A stretch of DNA of 64,000 nucleotides from Leptotrichia trevisanii DSM 22070 (GTDB lineage Bacteria > Fusobacteriota > Fusobacteriia > Fusobacteriales > Leptotrichiaceae): NCBI RefSeq assembly GCF_000482505.1, contig NZ_AXVL01000004.1, positions 104,107 through 168,106 of the forward strand, read 5' to 3'. Below the pieces are notes generated by a model. The model made no database searches, was not told the DNA's origin, and saw only the letters and a program-made list of their open reading frames with translations. Positions 47,008 through 57,541 of this stretch are shown in pieces. Position numbers and translations under genes: made by a program. How positions within the stretch are numbered: the first letter of the stretch is position 1; every line of letters starts with the position of its first letter.

Positions 47008-50000
47008 CCACAAGTAGGCATCAAATGTATTTTCTGTTACATATCTATAAATTTCAACTTTTTTATTTTCGTTCCCTTGTCTGACTATTCTTCCTGCTCG
47101 TTGTTCCAAATCTGAGGGACGCCACGGCACATCCAAATCGTGTAACGCTATTAGTTTGTTTTGTACATTTGTTCCTGCTCCCATTTTTTGAGTCGAACCA
47201 AAAAGAACTCTAATATCTCCACAACGAACTTTTGCAAATAATTCATCCTTTTGTTTTTCATTATTTGCATCATGTATAAATGCAATTTCATTTTCAGGTA
47301 TTCCTTTTTCAATTAATTTTGATTTCATATCATCATAAATATTAAAACTTTTATCTCTTTTCGGTGTTGACATATCTGAAAACACAAGTTGTGTTGACCG
47401 ATTTTCTTTGCTATTTTCCCAAATATCAAAAATTTTTTGCACACAATTATTTACTTTACTATTTGGCTCATCAGGTAACATTTCATTTATCAATCGCTGA
47501 TCTAATGCTAATTTTTTACCGTCATTTGTTATTTTTAACATATTATCTTCAGTTGATTCTACTTTTTGATTTCTAACTGCCTCTGCTCGTTCTGAAAAAC
47601 TTTCTAATATTTTTTTCTGGTGTTCCGTAGCTTTTGTTAGAACTTTTTTGTATTCTACTTCAGGTGTTGGTAAATTTAACATATCTGCGGTTTGAATATC
47701 GGCAAATTGTTTAACATTTGTCATTAACTCAGGCAAGTTATAGAATTTTGAAAACTTAGTTTTTGATTGATAGCCATTACCTTCAGGCGATAATTCTATG
47801 GCTGTGACCGTTTCCCCAAATGTACTTGCCCATGAATCAAAATTATTTTCTCCACGACTTTTTAATTCTTCGTATTGTAAATATCTTTGCATTGTATAAA
47901 GTTCTGACATTGAATTGCTAACTGGTGTACCTGTTGCAAAGACAATTCCTTTTCCATCTGTTATTTCATCCATATATCTGCACTTCATAAACATATCTGA
48001 AGATCTTAATGCTTCTGTCTGCCCAATTCCTGCAACATTTCTCATCTTCGTATAAATAAATAAATTTTTAAATGAATGTGCTTCATCTACATACAATTTA
48101 TCAATGCCTAATTCTTCAAAAGTTACGACATTATCTTTTTTAAAATCGTCATTTAACTTTTGTAATCTTGTTTCTAATCTTTTTTTAGTTGCCTCAAGTT
48201 GTTTTACTGTAAAATTTTGATTACTTTCTTCTTTCAATTTCCGAATATTTTTTACAATTTCGTCAATTTCATTTTGTATATGTTTTTTCTGATAATCTTT
48301 ACTCATGGGAATTTTCTCAAATTGTGAATGTCCTATTATTACAGCGTCGTATTCTCCAGTTGCAATTCTTCCAATAAACTTTTTTCTATTTTTAGTTTCA
48401 AAATCCTTTTTAGTTGCAACTAAAATATTTGCTCCTGGATACAATTCCATAAATTCACGTCCCATTTGTTCTGTTAAATGATTAGGTACTACAAAAAGTG
48501 ATTTTGAAGACATTCCGAGTTTTTTAGATTCCATGCAACTTGCCACCATTTCAAAAGTTTTCCCAGCTCCAACTACATGAGCCAATAAAGTATTTCCTCC
48601 ATACAAAGTTCTAGCAACTGCATTTAACTGATGTTGCCGTAATTTAATTTCAGGATTAATTCCATCAAAAGTCAAATTACTCCCATCGAATTCACGAAGC
48701 CTGACTGAATTAAATTTTTCATTGTATATTTTGGTTAATTCATCTCTTCTTACAGGATTTTTAAATATCCAGTCTTTAAATTTTTGCTTTAATATATCTT
48801 GTTTTTGCTGGACTAACAGAGTTTCTTTTTTATTTAATATCGCTTTCTTTTTTCCATCTTCGTCAGTAACATAGTCAAAAATTTTTGTATCTTTTAAATT
48901 TAGAGCGTCTTCAATTAGCCTAAAGGCATTAGCCCTCGAAGTTCCATATGTCATATTTACTAACGGATTACTTTTATCCCTATTTTTATTACTTATATTC
49001 CATTCTGACGTAAAATCCGAGTATTCTACTTTCATATCCATAACCCAAAGACTTGTTTGCAAAGTTTCAGCTATAAATTTTTCTATATGTTTTGATGATA
49101 TCCAAGTTGCTCCAATTCTTATATTTATCTCACTTGCTTCTATTTTTTTAGGCATTACTTCCAGCAATTTTTCTTTTTGATACTTCAATTCATCAGTACC
49201 AATGTCTAATTTCAAGGAATATTCTATATTTTGTTCTTTATTGTTTAAAAATTTGTCAACTAATTCAATTTTTTCTCGTATATTTCCACTTAAATATTCA
49301 TCTTGTGGCACATATTCAAATTTTTTTAAATCATAAAATATTTGTCCTTTTAAATATTTTTTTAATTCTTTTTCAGAAATATTTAATAATTTTTCCATAT
49401 ATTCAAAGTCCACTTTTCCTTTTTGTGAAATTGATAAAATCAAGGCTTCTTCAGGTTTATCAACTTTTTCAATTGGCTTTGAATATTTGATTGTTCTTTT
49501 GGAAAAAATATCACTTTTTCCAACAAAATTTTTCTCTTCATCTAGCAATTCTACTGAAGCTAATAGCGGATAAGTCGAATCCTTTCCTAAAATTTTAGCA
49601 TTCTGTTTACTATTCAAATAACCAAACTTTTCAGCAAAATCATTATAAACCTTATCCAAAATTGCTTGTCTTTGCTTTAATTCTTCATCTGTACAGTTTT
49701 CTTTTTGAACCTGAATAACATCTCTTAATTTCTTAGATAAGTCGATGTATTTTAAAACTCTATTTTTATCTTTTTCAGAAAAATTTTTTAAAATTAATTC
49801 GTCATTTTCTTTAAAAAATACTTCATTCTCTCTTTTTACAAAGGAAAAATTTCTCTCAATATTTTCAATTTCATTAAGTATTGTTTCATTTTCTACTACA
49901 GTTTTCTCATAACTCCCTTTAATATTTTGAATAGCATTATCTAAACTTATTTCGAGGTTATTATCATTATCAGAAATACAGACTGCAGATTTTCCAAATC

Positions 50001-52200
50001 TTCCTGAGATTTCTTTCATTTTTCCTATTACCATTTGTGGATTATCTACAAAATATTTATTGTATGTTAAACCATTTTTATCTTTTGATAACTCATACCA
50101 ATCCTGATTTTCCTGTTTTAATTCAGTTCTTTTTTTTAAAAAAATTATATCTGAAGTTACTTCTGTTCCTGCAATCCCCTTAAAAATATTGTTAGGAAGT
50201 CTTATTGCTCCGAGAAATTCAGTTCTTTCACCAATATATTTTCTTACAGAAGCATCTTTTTTATCCAATGTTCCTGAAGATGTTACAAAAGCAATAATAC
50301 CGCCACTTTTTACTTTATCAATAGATTTAGCAAAAAAATAGTCGTGTATCATAAAATTATTTTTATTATAATCTCTGTCTATAACTTTAAAATCTCCAAA
50401 AGGTACATTTCCTATGGCTATATCGAAACTGTTATTGGAAAAAACAGTTTTTTCAAACCCTTTTATTTGTATATTGCTTTCAGGATAAAGTTTTTTTGCA
50501 ATATTACCACTTAAACTGTCCAGTTCAACTCCATAAGCTTTTGAATTAGAAAATTCTTCTGGCAAATTTCCAATAAAATTCCCAATCCCACAACTTGGTT
50601 CTAAAATATTTCCTTTTTCAAATCCTAGATTTTTAAGACCCTTATACATTGTATCAATTACAATTTTTGGAGTATAAAAAGCAGTTAATGTACTTTCACG
50701 AGCATTATTGTATTCTTCAGATGTTAAAACTTCTTTTAAATAATTCCTAGCATTTTCCCACTGCCCTTTTTTATTTTCATCAAAAACATCTGCTAATCCA
50801 CCCCATCCCACATATTTTGACAATATTTCTTTTTCCTGCTCATTTGCCTGATTTTCATTAAGATTTTTTAAGACTCGGATTGCATTGATATTGTTTTCCA
50901 ATCTTTGATTAGGCGTTAATTTTTCTACTTGATTTTCCTTTTTTATCCTAAAATTCAAAAAAGGAGTTTGCAATGCTCCTTTTTCGTTTTGATTTATACT
51001 TCTATGAATTGTTTCTGAATTATTTCTCTCATCGAAGAGCGAAGGTTGTTGTAAAGCCCTACCCATTCCATTTGATCTTTTCTTTTCAGTTCTTCTGTTA
51101 TTCCCCAAACTTCCATCATTTTTGGCATTTCTTTCTCCTTGAACTCTTCTATTTGTTTCTGTATTTCCATTAAGTGTCTCATCAATTGGTTGCTGTTCAT
51201 CAAGTTTTCCAATTCCATCGGATTCTCTTCCTCCAAATAACGAAGCCTTGCTCTCCCCCAAGTGTCCAGTTTCCCTCTGTCTATCTCTTCTGGAGTTTCC
51301 AAGTTCGGCACTAATATCTCGAACTGATTGTTTATCATCTCCACTTTGTAAGTTCCCCCTGCTTCCTCGTACGGCGTTTCTTTCACTATCGGAGTATAAA
51401 TCCCATTCTCTACCCAATATTCCTTGTCGCTGATTATCTCTTTCGTTTTCATTGCCAATCTCCTTATTATCGTCGTTTTCTACTTCTGTTTCTCTACTAT
51501 CAATATACCGTACATTAAAAGGTTTTTCAAGTGAAAATTTTTTAATTTCCCTATTAATTTCAGTTAATATATTTTTTGTACAGTTTGATATTTCATTTGA
51601 CATTTTATTAAAGTAATCTTTATCAAAAATATCTTTCAATATTTCTTTTTCATCTTCGGAAAACTCAACATTTTCAGATATTCCAAGTCTTTCATTTATA
51701 GCTATAGTTATTGACTTTTCAATAAAATTCCTTAAAACTTCTTTATTATCAATATCGTATTTTTTTAAATATAAATCTTTAGAAAAATCTTTTACAACTT
51801 CTTCTTTCCCTTTATCGAACTCAGATATTCCTGATAATTTTTGAAAAATTTCTCTATGCTCCGTTTCAAATTTCCAGAGTCTAAACTTGTCCTTTTCAGA
51901 TACCTGTTTTGTTTGCGATACATCAAAAATATATGTCAATGTCCTTCTTCCTTTTTCTTGAATATACACAGGAATTCCTTTTTCTTTATACTTAACAACT
52001 CTGCCTATTTTATCTTTCCAAAAATCAAATTCAGCACAGGCTTTTGCATTCGGATTTATACAGTATATGTTAAGCTGAGCTGAAGCAGAATATTTATAGT
52101 TATTTCCCATTACTTTTAGAAATTTTTTATATTCTTTGATACTACTTTTTAATTTTTCATTTCCAGTTCTAATTACCCAATCAATTTTATGTTTTCCCAT
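47008..52200 (-). CDS. 5' exon of a giant DNA methyltransferase/SNF2-type helicase of conjugative elements
   Basis: The 1731 codons of this exon, with the 270 of the 3' exon, give about 2001 residues. An N-terminal ArdC-like part (SASAQLNIYCINPNAKACAE) precedes a hydrophilic Arg/Asn/Gly-rich linker (about 245-410). Next comes an N6-adenine methyltransferase domain (LEPSCGIGNFIGNLP near 533, IGNVPFGDF near 598), then an SNF2-like helicase with Walker A VGAGKT near 1212, DEAH-type VDEAHSF near 1373, ATGTPVSNSMSELYTMQRYL near 1423 and QRAGRIVRQG near 1703. Such proteins are hallmarks of conjugative elements and are thought to protect incoming DNA. Start chosen at ATG 52200 (SD AGGTGG). Unspliced, the frame ends 7 codons into the intron (WVRHEVA). 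Confidence 0.9.
50994..51452 (-). CDS. TnpV-like protein encoded in another frame inside the helicase gene
   Basis: A 152-residue frame, fully inside the large gene and on the same strand, reads MKTKEIISDKEYWVENGIYT then PIVKETPYEEAGGTYKVE, LRYLEEENPMELENLMNSNQ and DQMEWVGLYNNLRSSMREII. This is the pattern of transposon-encoded TnpV proteins (PF14198): EYWxENGxYTPIVxExPYEEAGGTY near the start and DQMxWVGxMNNxRxxAEEII at the end. A strong SD AAGGAG sits seven bases before its ATG at 51452. The host frame here is a low-complexity hydrophilic linker. So the TnpV-like frame is probably the constrained one. Function of TnpV is unknown. Confidence 0.75.
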   Translation of the reverse strand: MKTKEIISDKEYWVENGIYTPIVKETPYEEAGGTYKVEMINNQFEILVPNLETPEEIDRGKLDTWGRARLRYLEEENPMELENLMNSNQLMRHLMEIQKQIEEFKEKEMPKMMEVWGITEELKRKDQMEWVGLYNNLRSSMREIIQKQFIEV

Positions 52201-52233
52201 CATTACCACCTATTTTTTATACTTAAGCCCTTC

Positions 52234-54297
52234 TTATTGTTTTTTCTTTCTATTTACAGAATCCCCTTTTTCCAAATTTACATAATCTCCTTTTACCTTT
52301 ATTGTAAAATATGCCTCGTATTCCTTCCCTTCCTTGCTTTTTAATTTTAATGGTACTTTATCGCCTTTTATTAATTTTTTTGCACTTGCTTTACTAATTT
52401 TCAATTTCTGGCCAAAATAATTAGTTTCTTTCCATAGATTAAAATTACATCCTGATTTATAGTTGCTACAGTAATAGCTCTTACTGTTTTCCAAAATATC
52501 CTTACTACATTTAGGACACTTTCCAATTATTTCTTTTTGAGATTTAAACGATTCTATTTCTGTATTATTACCTGTTTTTACTATTTCTCGTAACTTTTCT
52601 TCGGTATCCTTTAAAAGTTCATCTATCGTTTGCTGTCCATTATATATTTTTTTTAGAGATTTTGAAAATTCTATATTTTTTTCCTTATACAAATCAATAT
52701 TAAGTTTATCTAAAAGTTCAATCAGTTTTATTCCCTTCTCCTCAATTGAAAAAGACTGTTTTTTCAAACTTAAATATCCTACTTTTATCGCCTTTTGAAT
52801 AATTCCTGTACGTGTTGCTTCTGTCCCAATTTCAACACCTTCCAGCATTAATTTATATGTTTCCTCATCATTTTCATATTCCTGTTTCTCATCTTTACTG
52901 AATGGATTTTTTAAATAATTCGATAATGCCTCTTCAGTTACCTTTGCAGGCGGTGTCGTTACTTTCTCTATCGGTTTAAAATCTACATCAAATTCTTCTC
53001 CCTGTTTTAAATTAGGAAGTTTATTTTTAAATTCTATATTTTCAAACTTCAAAAATCCTGATTTTTCTACACTTTCCCCTCTCAACTGGAATTCTTCATC
53101 TCCAACATTTATTTTTATTACAGTCTGATTTATTATCGTGTCTTCTTTTGTAAAATTAGCCATAAACCTGTTTTTTACAGTTTTGTATATGATTTCTTCA
53201 TCTTCAGATAAATTATCAGGAATTTTAGCTGTGATTGTTATAGCACTGTGGCTTTCTATTTTATCATCATTAAAGATTTTGCTATCTTTAAATTCCAATG
53301 CTTCTTCATTAAGACTATTTATAATACTTTTAACCCTATCTTTTTCATTTACAGATAAATACTCCGTATTTGTTCTTGGATAAGTCAAATACCCTTTTTC
53401 ATACAATTCTTGAATAATTTTTAATGATTTATCAAAATTCATTTTAAATTCTTTTGACAGTTTACTTTGTAATTTTGACAAAGAGAATAATTTAGGAGGT
53501 GCTTTTTTAATTTGCTTATTTTCAATTTCTTTTACTTTTGCTTTAAATTGATTTAATTCTTCCGTTTTTTCCTTTGCTTTTAAAATTTCATCCTGCCTAT
53601 ATTTTAGATTTTGAATAGCAAGTTTAATACCATTTGTTTCAGATTCTAATATATAATATTTTTCTGAAACAAAATTTTTAATCTTCATATCCCTGTCATA
53701 AATATATTTTACTATCGGAATAAGCACTCTTCCTGCCTTAAACAAGCTCGAACCTTTCACAGTAAGCAGAACTGTTAAATTTATACCTAAAAGCCAATCT
53801 ATATATGTTCTTGCAAGTCCCTCGTTATGTAAATTTTTATATTTAAGATTACTTTGAAGATCATTTACCGCTTTTCTTATCGTTTCCTCCGTCTGTTCAG
53901 GAAGCCACAATCTTTTTACAGGCTTATCTACCTGAGAATTTTTAATAATCAAATCTACAATTAATTGTCCTTCTCTATCTGCATCTCCACAATTAATTAT
54001 CTCATCGACATCTTTTCTTTGTATCAATTTTTTTAATATTGAAAACTGTTCTTTTATTCCTTTATCTTTTTTTAGCCTAAATTCAAATTCAGGAATAAAA
54101 GGCAATTCAATATCGCTCCACAATGTTTTTTGTCCAATATAATCGTTTATATCTTTTAATTTGAATAAATGTCCATATGCAAAAGATATAATGTATCTAT
54201 CGTTTTCAAAATATCCCTCATTTTTTTCAAATTTTCCCAATGCTTTTACTACATTTATTGCTAAACTAGGTTTTTCTGCTATTATTAATTTTTTCAT
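52234..54297 (-). CDS. topB: DNA topoisomerase III (type IA), conjugative-element type
   Basis: This 687-residue enzyme starts at ATG 54297 (SD AAGGA). It has the Toprim motif MKKLIIAEKPSLAINVVKAL with acidic GDADREGQLI near 108-117, and the active-site region KGYLTYPRTNTEYLS with catalytic Tyr near 307. The C-terminal part has a four-Cys zinc element (CPKCSKDILE...YYCSNYKSGC). It relaxes and decatenates DNA during element transfer. A paralogous remnant lies at 43757-43804. The next gene downstream, the methyltransferase/helicase, follows after 34 bp and is likely cotranscribed. Confidence 0.92.
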   Translation of the reverse strand: MKKLIIAEKPSLAINVVKALGKFEKNEGYFENDRYIISFAYGHLFKLKDINDYIGQKTLWSDIELPFIPEFEFRLKKDKGIKEQFSILKKLIQRKDVDEIINCGDADREGQLIVDLIIKNSQVDKPVKRLWLPEQTEETIRKAVNDLQSNLKYKNLHNEGLARTYIDWLLGINLTVLLTVKGSSLFKAGRVLIPIVKYIYDRDMKIKNFVSEKYYILESETNGIKLAIQNLKYRQDEILKAKEKTEELNQFKAKVKEIENKQIKKAPPKLFSLSKLQSKLSKEFKMNFDKSLKIIQELYEKGYLTYPRTNTEYLSVNEKDRVKSIINSLNEEALEFKDSKIFNDDKIESHSAITITAKIPDNLSEDEEIIYKTVKNRFMANFTKEDTIINQTVIKINVGDEEFQLRGESVEKSGFLKFENIEFKNKLPNLKQGEEFDVDFKPIEKVTTPPAKVTEEALSNYLKNPFSKDEKQEYENDEETYKLMLEGVEIGTEATRTGIIQKAIKVGYLSLKKQSFSIEEKGIKLIELLDKLNIDLYKEKNIEFSKSLKKIYNGQQTIDELLKDTEEKLREIVKTGNNTEIESFKSQKEIIGKCPKCSKDILENSKSYYCSNYKSGCNFNLWKETNYFGQKLKISKASAKKLIKGDKVPLKLKSKEGKEYEAYFTIKVKGDYVNLEKGDSVNRKKKQ

Positions 54298-54382
54298 ATT
54301 TCCCAATCCTTTATCTTTTATTTCTCTAAATTTTCTAAAATTGCTGAATTACCTTACTTTCCATACTATTTCCTCCTGCATT

Positions 54383-54928
54383 TTATATAACCGACACTGC
54401 CCATCTAAATTTCTCTTGATAAAATCCAGCAAATTGAGATACAGTTACTCTTTTACTTTTTGAACTGGCGTGTATAAACTGTCTATTCCCAATATACATT
54501 CCCACGTGTGAAATTCTGCCTTTTTCCAAAGTTTCAAAAAACAGCAAGTCCCCCTTCTTGATATTGTTATGTAATTTTGGTTTAAATATTGACTGCTCTG
54601 CCGAAACACGTGGAATTGTAATTCCCAATGTTTTTTTAAACACATACTGCACAAAGCTGGAACAGTCAAAACTGTTATTTCCAGTTGCACCATATACATA
54701 AGGTTTTCCAATCTGAGTTTTTGCAAACTCTACAATTTTATATCTTATTTTTTCTTCTCTATCTCTACTATTTTTAATTGCATTATCTTTCTCATTATTT
54801 TCAATTATTTCTATTTTTTTACTGTTTTCAGTTATTAATTGTTTCTGAAAACTAATTTCCCCTTTAGAAAAAGATAGAAAAGAAATCATTGATATTCCCA
54901 TTAAAATTTTTACAGCGTTATTAAACAT
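54383..54928 (-). CDS. Exported NlpC/P60 peptidoglycan hydrolase
   Basis: This 181-residue protein has an N-terminal signal peptide, then GEISFQKQ directly after it, a charged helix, and an NlpC/P60 domain (about 62-181). Catalytic residues are Cys89 (NSFDCSSFVQYVF), His141 (ISHVGMYIG) and His153 (FIHASS). It cuts peptide cross-bridges in the cell wall (D-glutamyl-diamino acid bonds in the family). It is one of four cell-wall hydrolases in this element and would open the wall for the transfer machine. SD AAGGAG precedes the ATG. Confidence 0.92.
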   Translation of the reverse strand: MFNNAVKILMGISMISFLSFSKGEISFQKQLITENSKKIEIIENNEKDNAIKNSRDREEKIRYKIVEFAKTQIGKPYVYGATGNNSFDCSSFVQYVFKKTLGITIPRVSAEQSIFKPKLHNNIKKGDLLFFETLEKGRISHVGMYIGNRQFIHASSKSKRVTVSQFAGFYQEKFRWAVSVI

Positions 54929-55032
54929 TTTTCACTCCTTCAATTCTTGTTTCATAATTACTATTATTTTTTGCTGCTCAGTGTTTTTTCTCAAAACTTA
55001 TGTAATGAAAAAAATCCACTGACCTAATTTTG

Positions 55033-55054
55033 ATTTTCTCACGTGTGAGAAAAT
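55033..55054. repeat. Near-perfect palindrome between two hydrolase genes
   Basis: ATTTTCTCAC and GTGAGAAAAT flank a central GT: ten-base arms in a 22-base segment just after the stop of the lytic transglycosylase gene. No U-run follows on either strand, so it may be an RNA hairpin for processing or a DNA-binding site rather than a terminator. Confidence 0.6.
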
Positions 55055-55058
55055 ATGG

Positions 55059-55766
55059 CTATAAGTTTTTTATTTTATTGTATTTCTGAATTACTTTCGG
55101 TATATATTCCCTTGTTTCCTTTATCCCTTTCCAAGCATTGTTAGCCAATCTTCCACAGCCAGCATTATAGCAGACAAGCATTTTTGAAATACTGCCAGTT
55201 TTTTCATAATCCCTTTTTAAATGCAACACGCCTCCCTTTATATTTCCCGATATACTGTTATCCACTCCAAATTCTTTAAAATTAAAAGGCATTAACTGCA
55301 TAAGTCCTCTTGCCCCAGCACTTGATACTGTTGAATGGTTAAAATGGCTTTCGGTATTCATAACTGCTAAAACTAAATACGGATTAAAGTTATATTCCCT
55401 GCTATATTTGAAAACATAGTCAAGTATACTTTGTATTTCATTCTCATTCAGCCTGCTGTTCTGTGTTTTAATATACTCAACAAGTTTTCTATTACCAATA
55501 TTTTTTTGAATATGAGAAGCATTATTAATTTTTTTCACAAACTTATCATCATAAAATAATTTGTTACTTTGCGATTGAATATTGCTGGTATCTCCTTTAG
55601 GCAAGTCATCTAATTCTTTACTCTTGTCAGCATTACTATCCGTTTGTGTTTTCAACTTTTCAATTCTCTCCTGCTCAATTTTTTCCTTTTGTTTCTGAAA
55701 ACTTATCTCTCCACCAGAAAAGGAAATTTTTGAAACTATCATAAGAAATAGTATGCACTTTTTCAT
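55059..55766 (-). CDS. Exported SLT lytic transglycosylase
   Basis: This 235-residue protein has a signal peptide, then GEISFQKQKEKIEQERIEKL (the same first eight residues after the signal as in the NlpC/P60 protein at 54383), a charged linker, and an SLT domain from about residue 115. Catalytic Glu is in VMNTESHFNHSTVSS and the GARGLMQLMP motif follows, then CYNAGCGRL and YIPKVIQKY. It cleaves glycan strands to let the conjugation apparatus through. Comparable to VirB1/TrbN-type enzymes. SD GAGGAG precedes the ATG. Confidence 0.92.
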   Translation of the reverse strand: MKKCILFLMIVSKISFSGGEISFQKQKEKIEQERIEKLKTQTDSNADKSKELDDLPKGDTSNIQSQSNKLFYDDKFVKKINNASHIQKNIGNRKLVEYIKTQNSRLNENEIQSILDYVFKYSREYNFNPYLVLAVMNTESHFNHSTVSSAGARGLMQLMPFNFKEFGVDNSISGNIKGGVLHLKRDYEKTGSISKMLVCYNAGCGRLANNAWKGIKETREYIPKVIQKYNKIKNL

Positions 55767-55784
55767 TTATTATCATCTCCTCTA

Positions 55785-56852
55785 CTATCTTTCAACTTCA
55801 ATATCCTTATTCTTTATTCGGGGATTTGTATAATTTATCTTTATTTCTTCATAATCAGTTTTTCCATCCAAATCAGTATCTTTTGAATATGGGTTTGTCC
55901 CATATATAAATTTTTCTTCTCCGTCTGACAGTCCATCAAAGTCGCTGTCCCTGTATGTTCCCTTAATTTCCTCTATTTCCTGCTTAATATTTTCATCTCC
56001 ATAGCTTAAAGCATCTTCACTTCTTTTCAGCACTTCGGTTACAACATCTTCATCCTTCTGCATTTCAGAACTTGCATATTGGTATGAATTAGGATAATTT
56101 TTTACAGATTCCATTACTATTTCCTTATCATTCTTCAATTCTTCGCTTGCAAATTGCAAAGCCCGTCCATCCTGTTTTACTGCCTCCATAACTAAATCTC
56201 TGTTATTTTTTAGCTTTTCGCTCGCATATTGAAGATTTTTCCCATTTTCTTTGACTTTTTTCATAACATACTTCTCATCATTTCGTATTTTCTCTGAAGA
56301 ATAATATTTAAATGTATTTTTCCCTGCATATATTGAGGCTTCATACCATTTTTCCATTTTATCAGCCTTGTTTCTAAGTTCATTCATTTTGCTTTCCTCA
56401 ATATATTTTTCCAATTTTTCATTAGTAATTGATTTTATTTCCTTTTTATCCTTTAACATCAGATATTCTCGAAGATACTCATTATCTTTATTTCTTTCAA
56501 GCATATTTCTAATTTTTTCCATTGTCTTGCTGTCATATTCACTTTTTACATACAGCTCAACATCCTCTTCAGATAATCCTTTTTCAAATCCTTTCCGAAT
56601 TTCCTTCATCTGATTTACATCCAGTTTTTTCATAACCAATTTTTCCCATTTGCTGTCATCAAAATTATTTTTCCCCCGTTCCTGCAATATCTCTTCATTA
56701 AGCACAGGAGTTACACACAATTTAAACTGTTCAAGAGTCAAATTTGATTTTATCATCTTCCTTACTTCTATTTTTTCATCTTTAGAAAATTTTACCCCTA
56801 TTTTTTTCAAATAATCTTTTTTTTCATTCTTTTGAAATACACTCAGTAACAT
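55785..56852 (-). CDS. DUF4116-repeat protein with C-terminal calcium-type (TSP3-like) repeats
   Basis: This 355-residue soluble protein has no signal peptide. The middle (about 195-290) holds three DUF4116-like repeats: VMKKVKENGKNLQYASEKLK, VMEAVKQDGRALQFASEELK and VMESVKNYPNSYQYASSEMQ. The C-terminus has two Asp-rich calcium-type loops (DSDFDGLSDGEEKFIYGTNP, DTDLDGKTDYEEIKINYTNP). The N-terminal half is helical. DUF4116 proteins have unknown function; TSP3-like loops usually occur in exported proteins, which makes the lack of a signal peptide odd. It lies within the transfer gene run. SD AAGGA precedes the ATG. Confidence 0.75.
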   Translation of the reverse strand: MLLSVFQKNEKKDYLKKIGVKFSKDEKIEVRKMIKSNLTLEQFKLCVTPVLNEEILQERGKNNFDDSKWEKLVMKKLDVNQMKEIRKGFEKGLSEEDVELYVKSEYDSKTMEKIRNMLERNKDNEYLREYLMLKDKKEIKSITNEKLEKYIEESKMNELRNKADKMEKWYEASIYAGKNTFKYYSSEKIRNDEKYVMKKVKENGKNLQYASEKLKNNRDLVMEAVKQDGRALQFASEELKNDKEIVMESVKNYPNSYQYASSEMQKDEDVVTEVLKRSEDALSYGDENIKQEIEEIKGTYRDSDFDGLSDGEEKFIYGTNPYSKDTDLDGKTDYEEIKINYTNPRIKNKDIEVER

Positions 56853-56878
56853 TATTTCAGTCCTTTCATAAATTATTT

Positions 56879-57541
56879 TTAAAATTTTATTTCCCTTTTT
56901 GTTTCCTGCCCTTTTATAAACTTCTTGTAATCTATTATCAGATTATTCATTCTTATAAGTTCATTCACTCCGCCAACAATATTTTTAAATACAGCCTCGT
57001 ATTCTCTTTTGCCCAATATCTTTAGATTTTTGTTTTTCAATTTTCTAAGTATCAGAACAGCCTCTAATTTATTTCTGTATATAAAGTCATTTTCATTCAA
57101 ATATTCTTTAAAACCTAATTTTCTGTCTATTTCTTCATTTAATTTTTTTAGTTCATTTTCTTTTTCTGTTATTTTTTCACTCAATTTCTGCATTTCTGCT
57201 TCAATTTCATTTTCTCTGATTTTTAAGGAATCTTCCATTTCATATAATTTTTCTCTTCTATTTCGATAATTTTGTTTCTGTTTCTGTTCAAGCTGATATA
57301 TTTTTTCATCATATTCACTTTCAATTCTCCTTTTTTCCTGATTATATTTCCTTTCCTCATCGTGTATGAATTGTTCAAGTTCTTCGGCAAGTTCAGATTT
57401 TATTTCAGATTTTTCTAATTTTACCCTTTCCTTTAATTCCTCACCTTCAAGTTCATTTGTCCTGTTAATTTCTTTTAGCTCTACTTCTTTAAAATCTTTG
57501 CTTTCTATACCTTCACTTTTCATCATTTCATTTAAACCCAT
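56879..57541 (-). CDS. Coiled-coil protein of the transfer region
   Basis: This 220-residue protein is almost all one long charged coiled coil (about residues 25-145; EELEQFIHDEERKYNQEKRR, EAEMQKLSEKITEKENELKK) with a more ordered end (EAVLILRKLKNKNLKILGKR). It is acidic/basic mixed without signal or membrane segment. It overlaps the end of the TraD-like gene by 14 bp. Function unknown; position suggests a partner of the relaxosome or of TraD. Confidence 0.7.
   Translation of the reverse strand: MGLNEMMKSEGIESKDFKEVELKEINRTNELEGEELKERVKLEKSEIKSELAEELEQFIHDEERKYNQEKRRIESEYDEKIYQLEQKQKQNYRNRREKLYEMEDSLKIRENEIEAEMQKLSEKITEKENELKKLNEEIDRKLGFKEYLNENDFIYRNKLEAVLILRKLKNKNLKILGKREYEAVFKNIVGGVNELIRMNNLIIDYKKFIKGQETKREIKF

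Noticed and set aside
54445..54726. 93-residue minus-strand frame
   Set aside because: It overlaps the NlpC/P60 domain in another frame and disagrees with its catalytic motifs; no SD.
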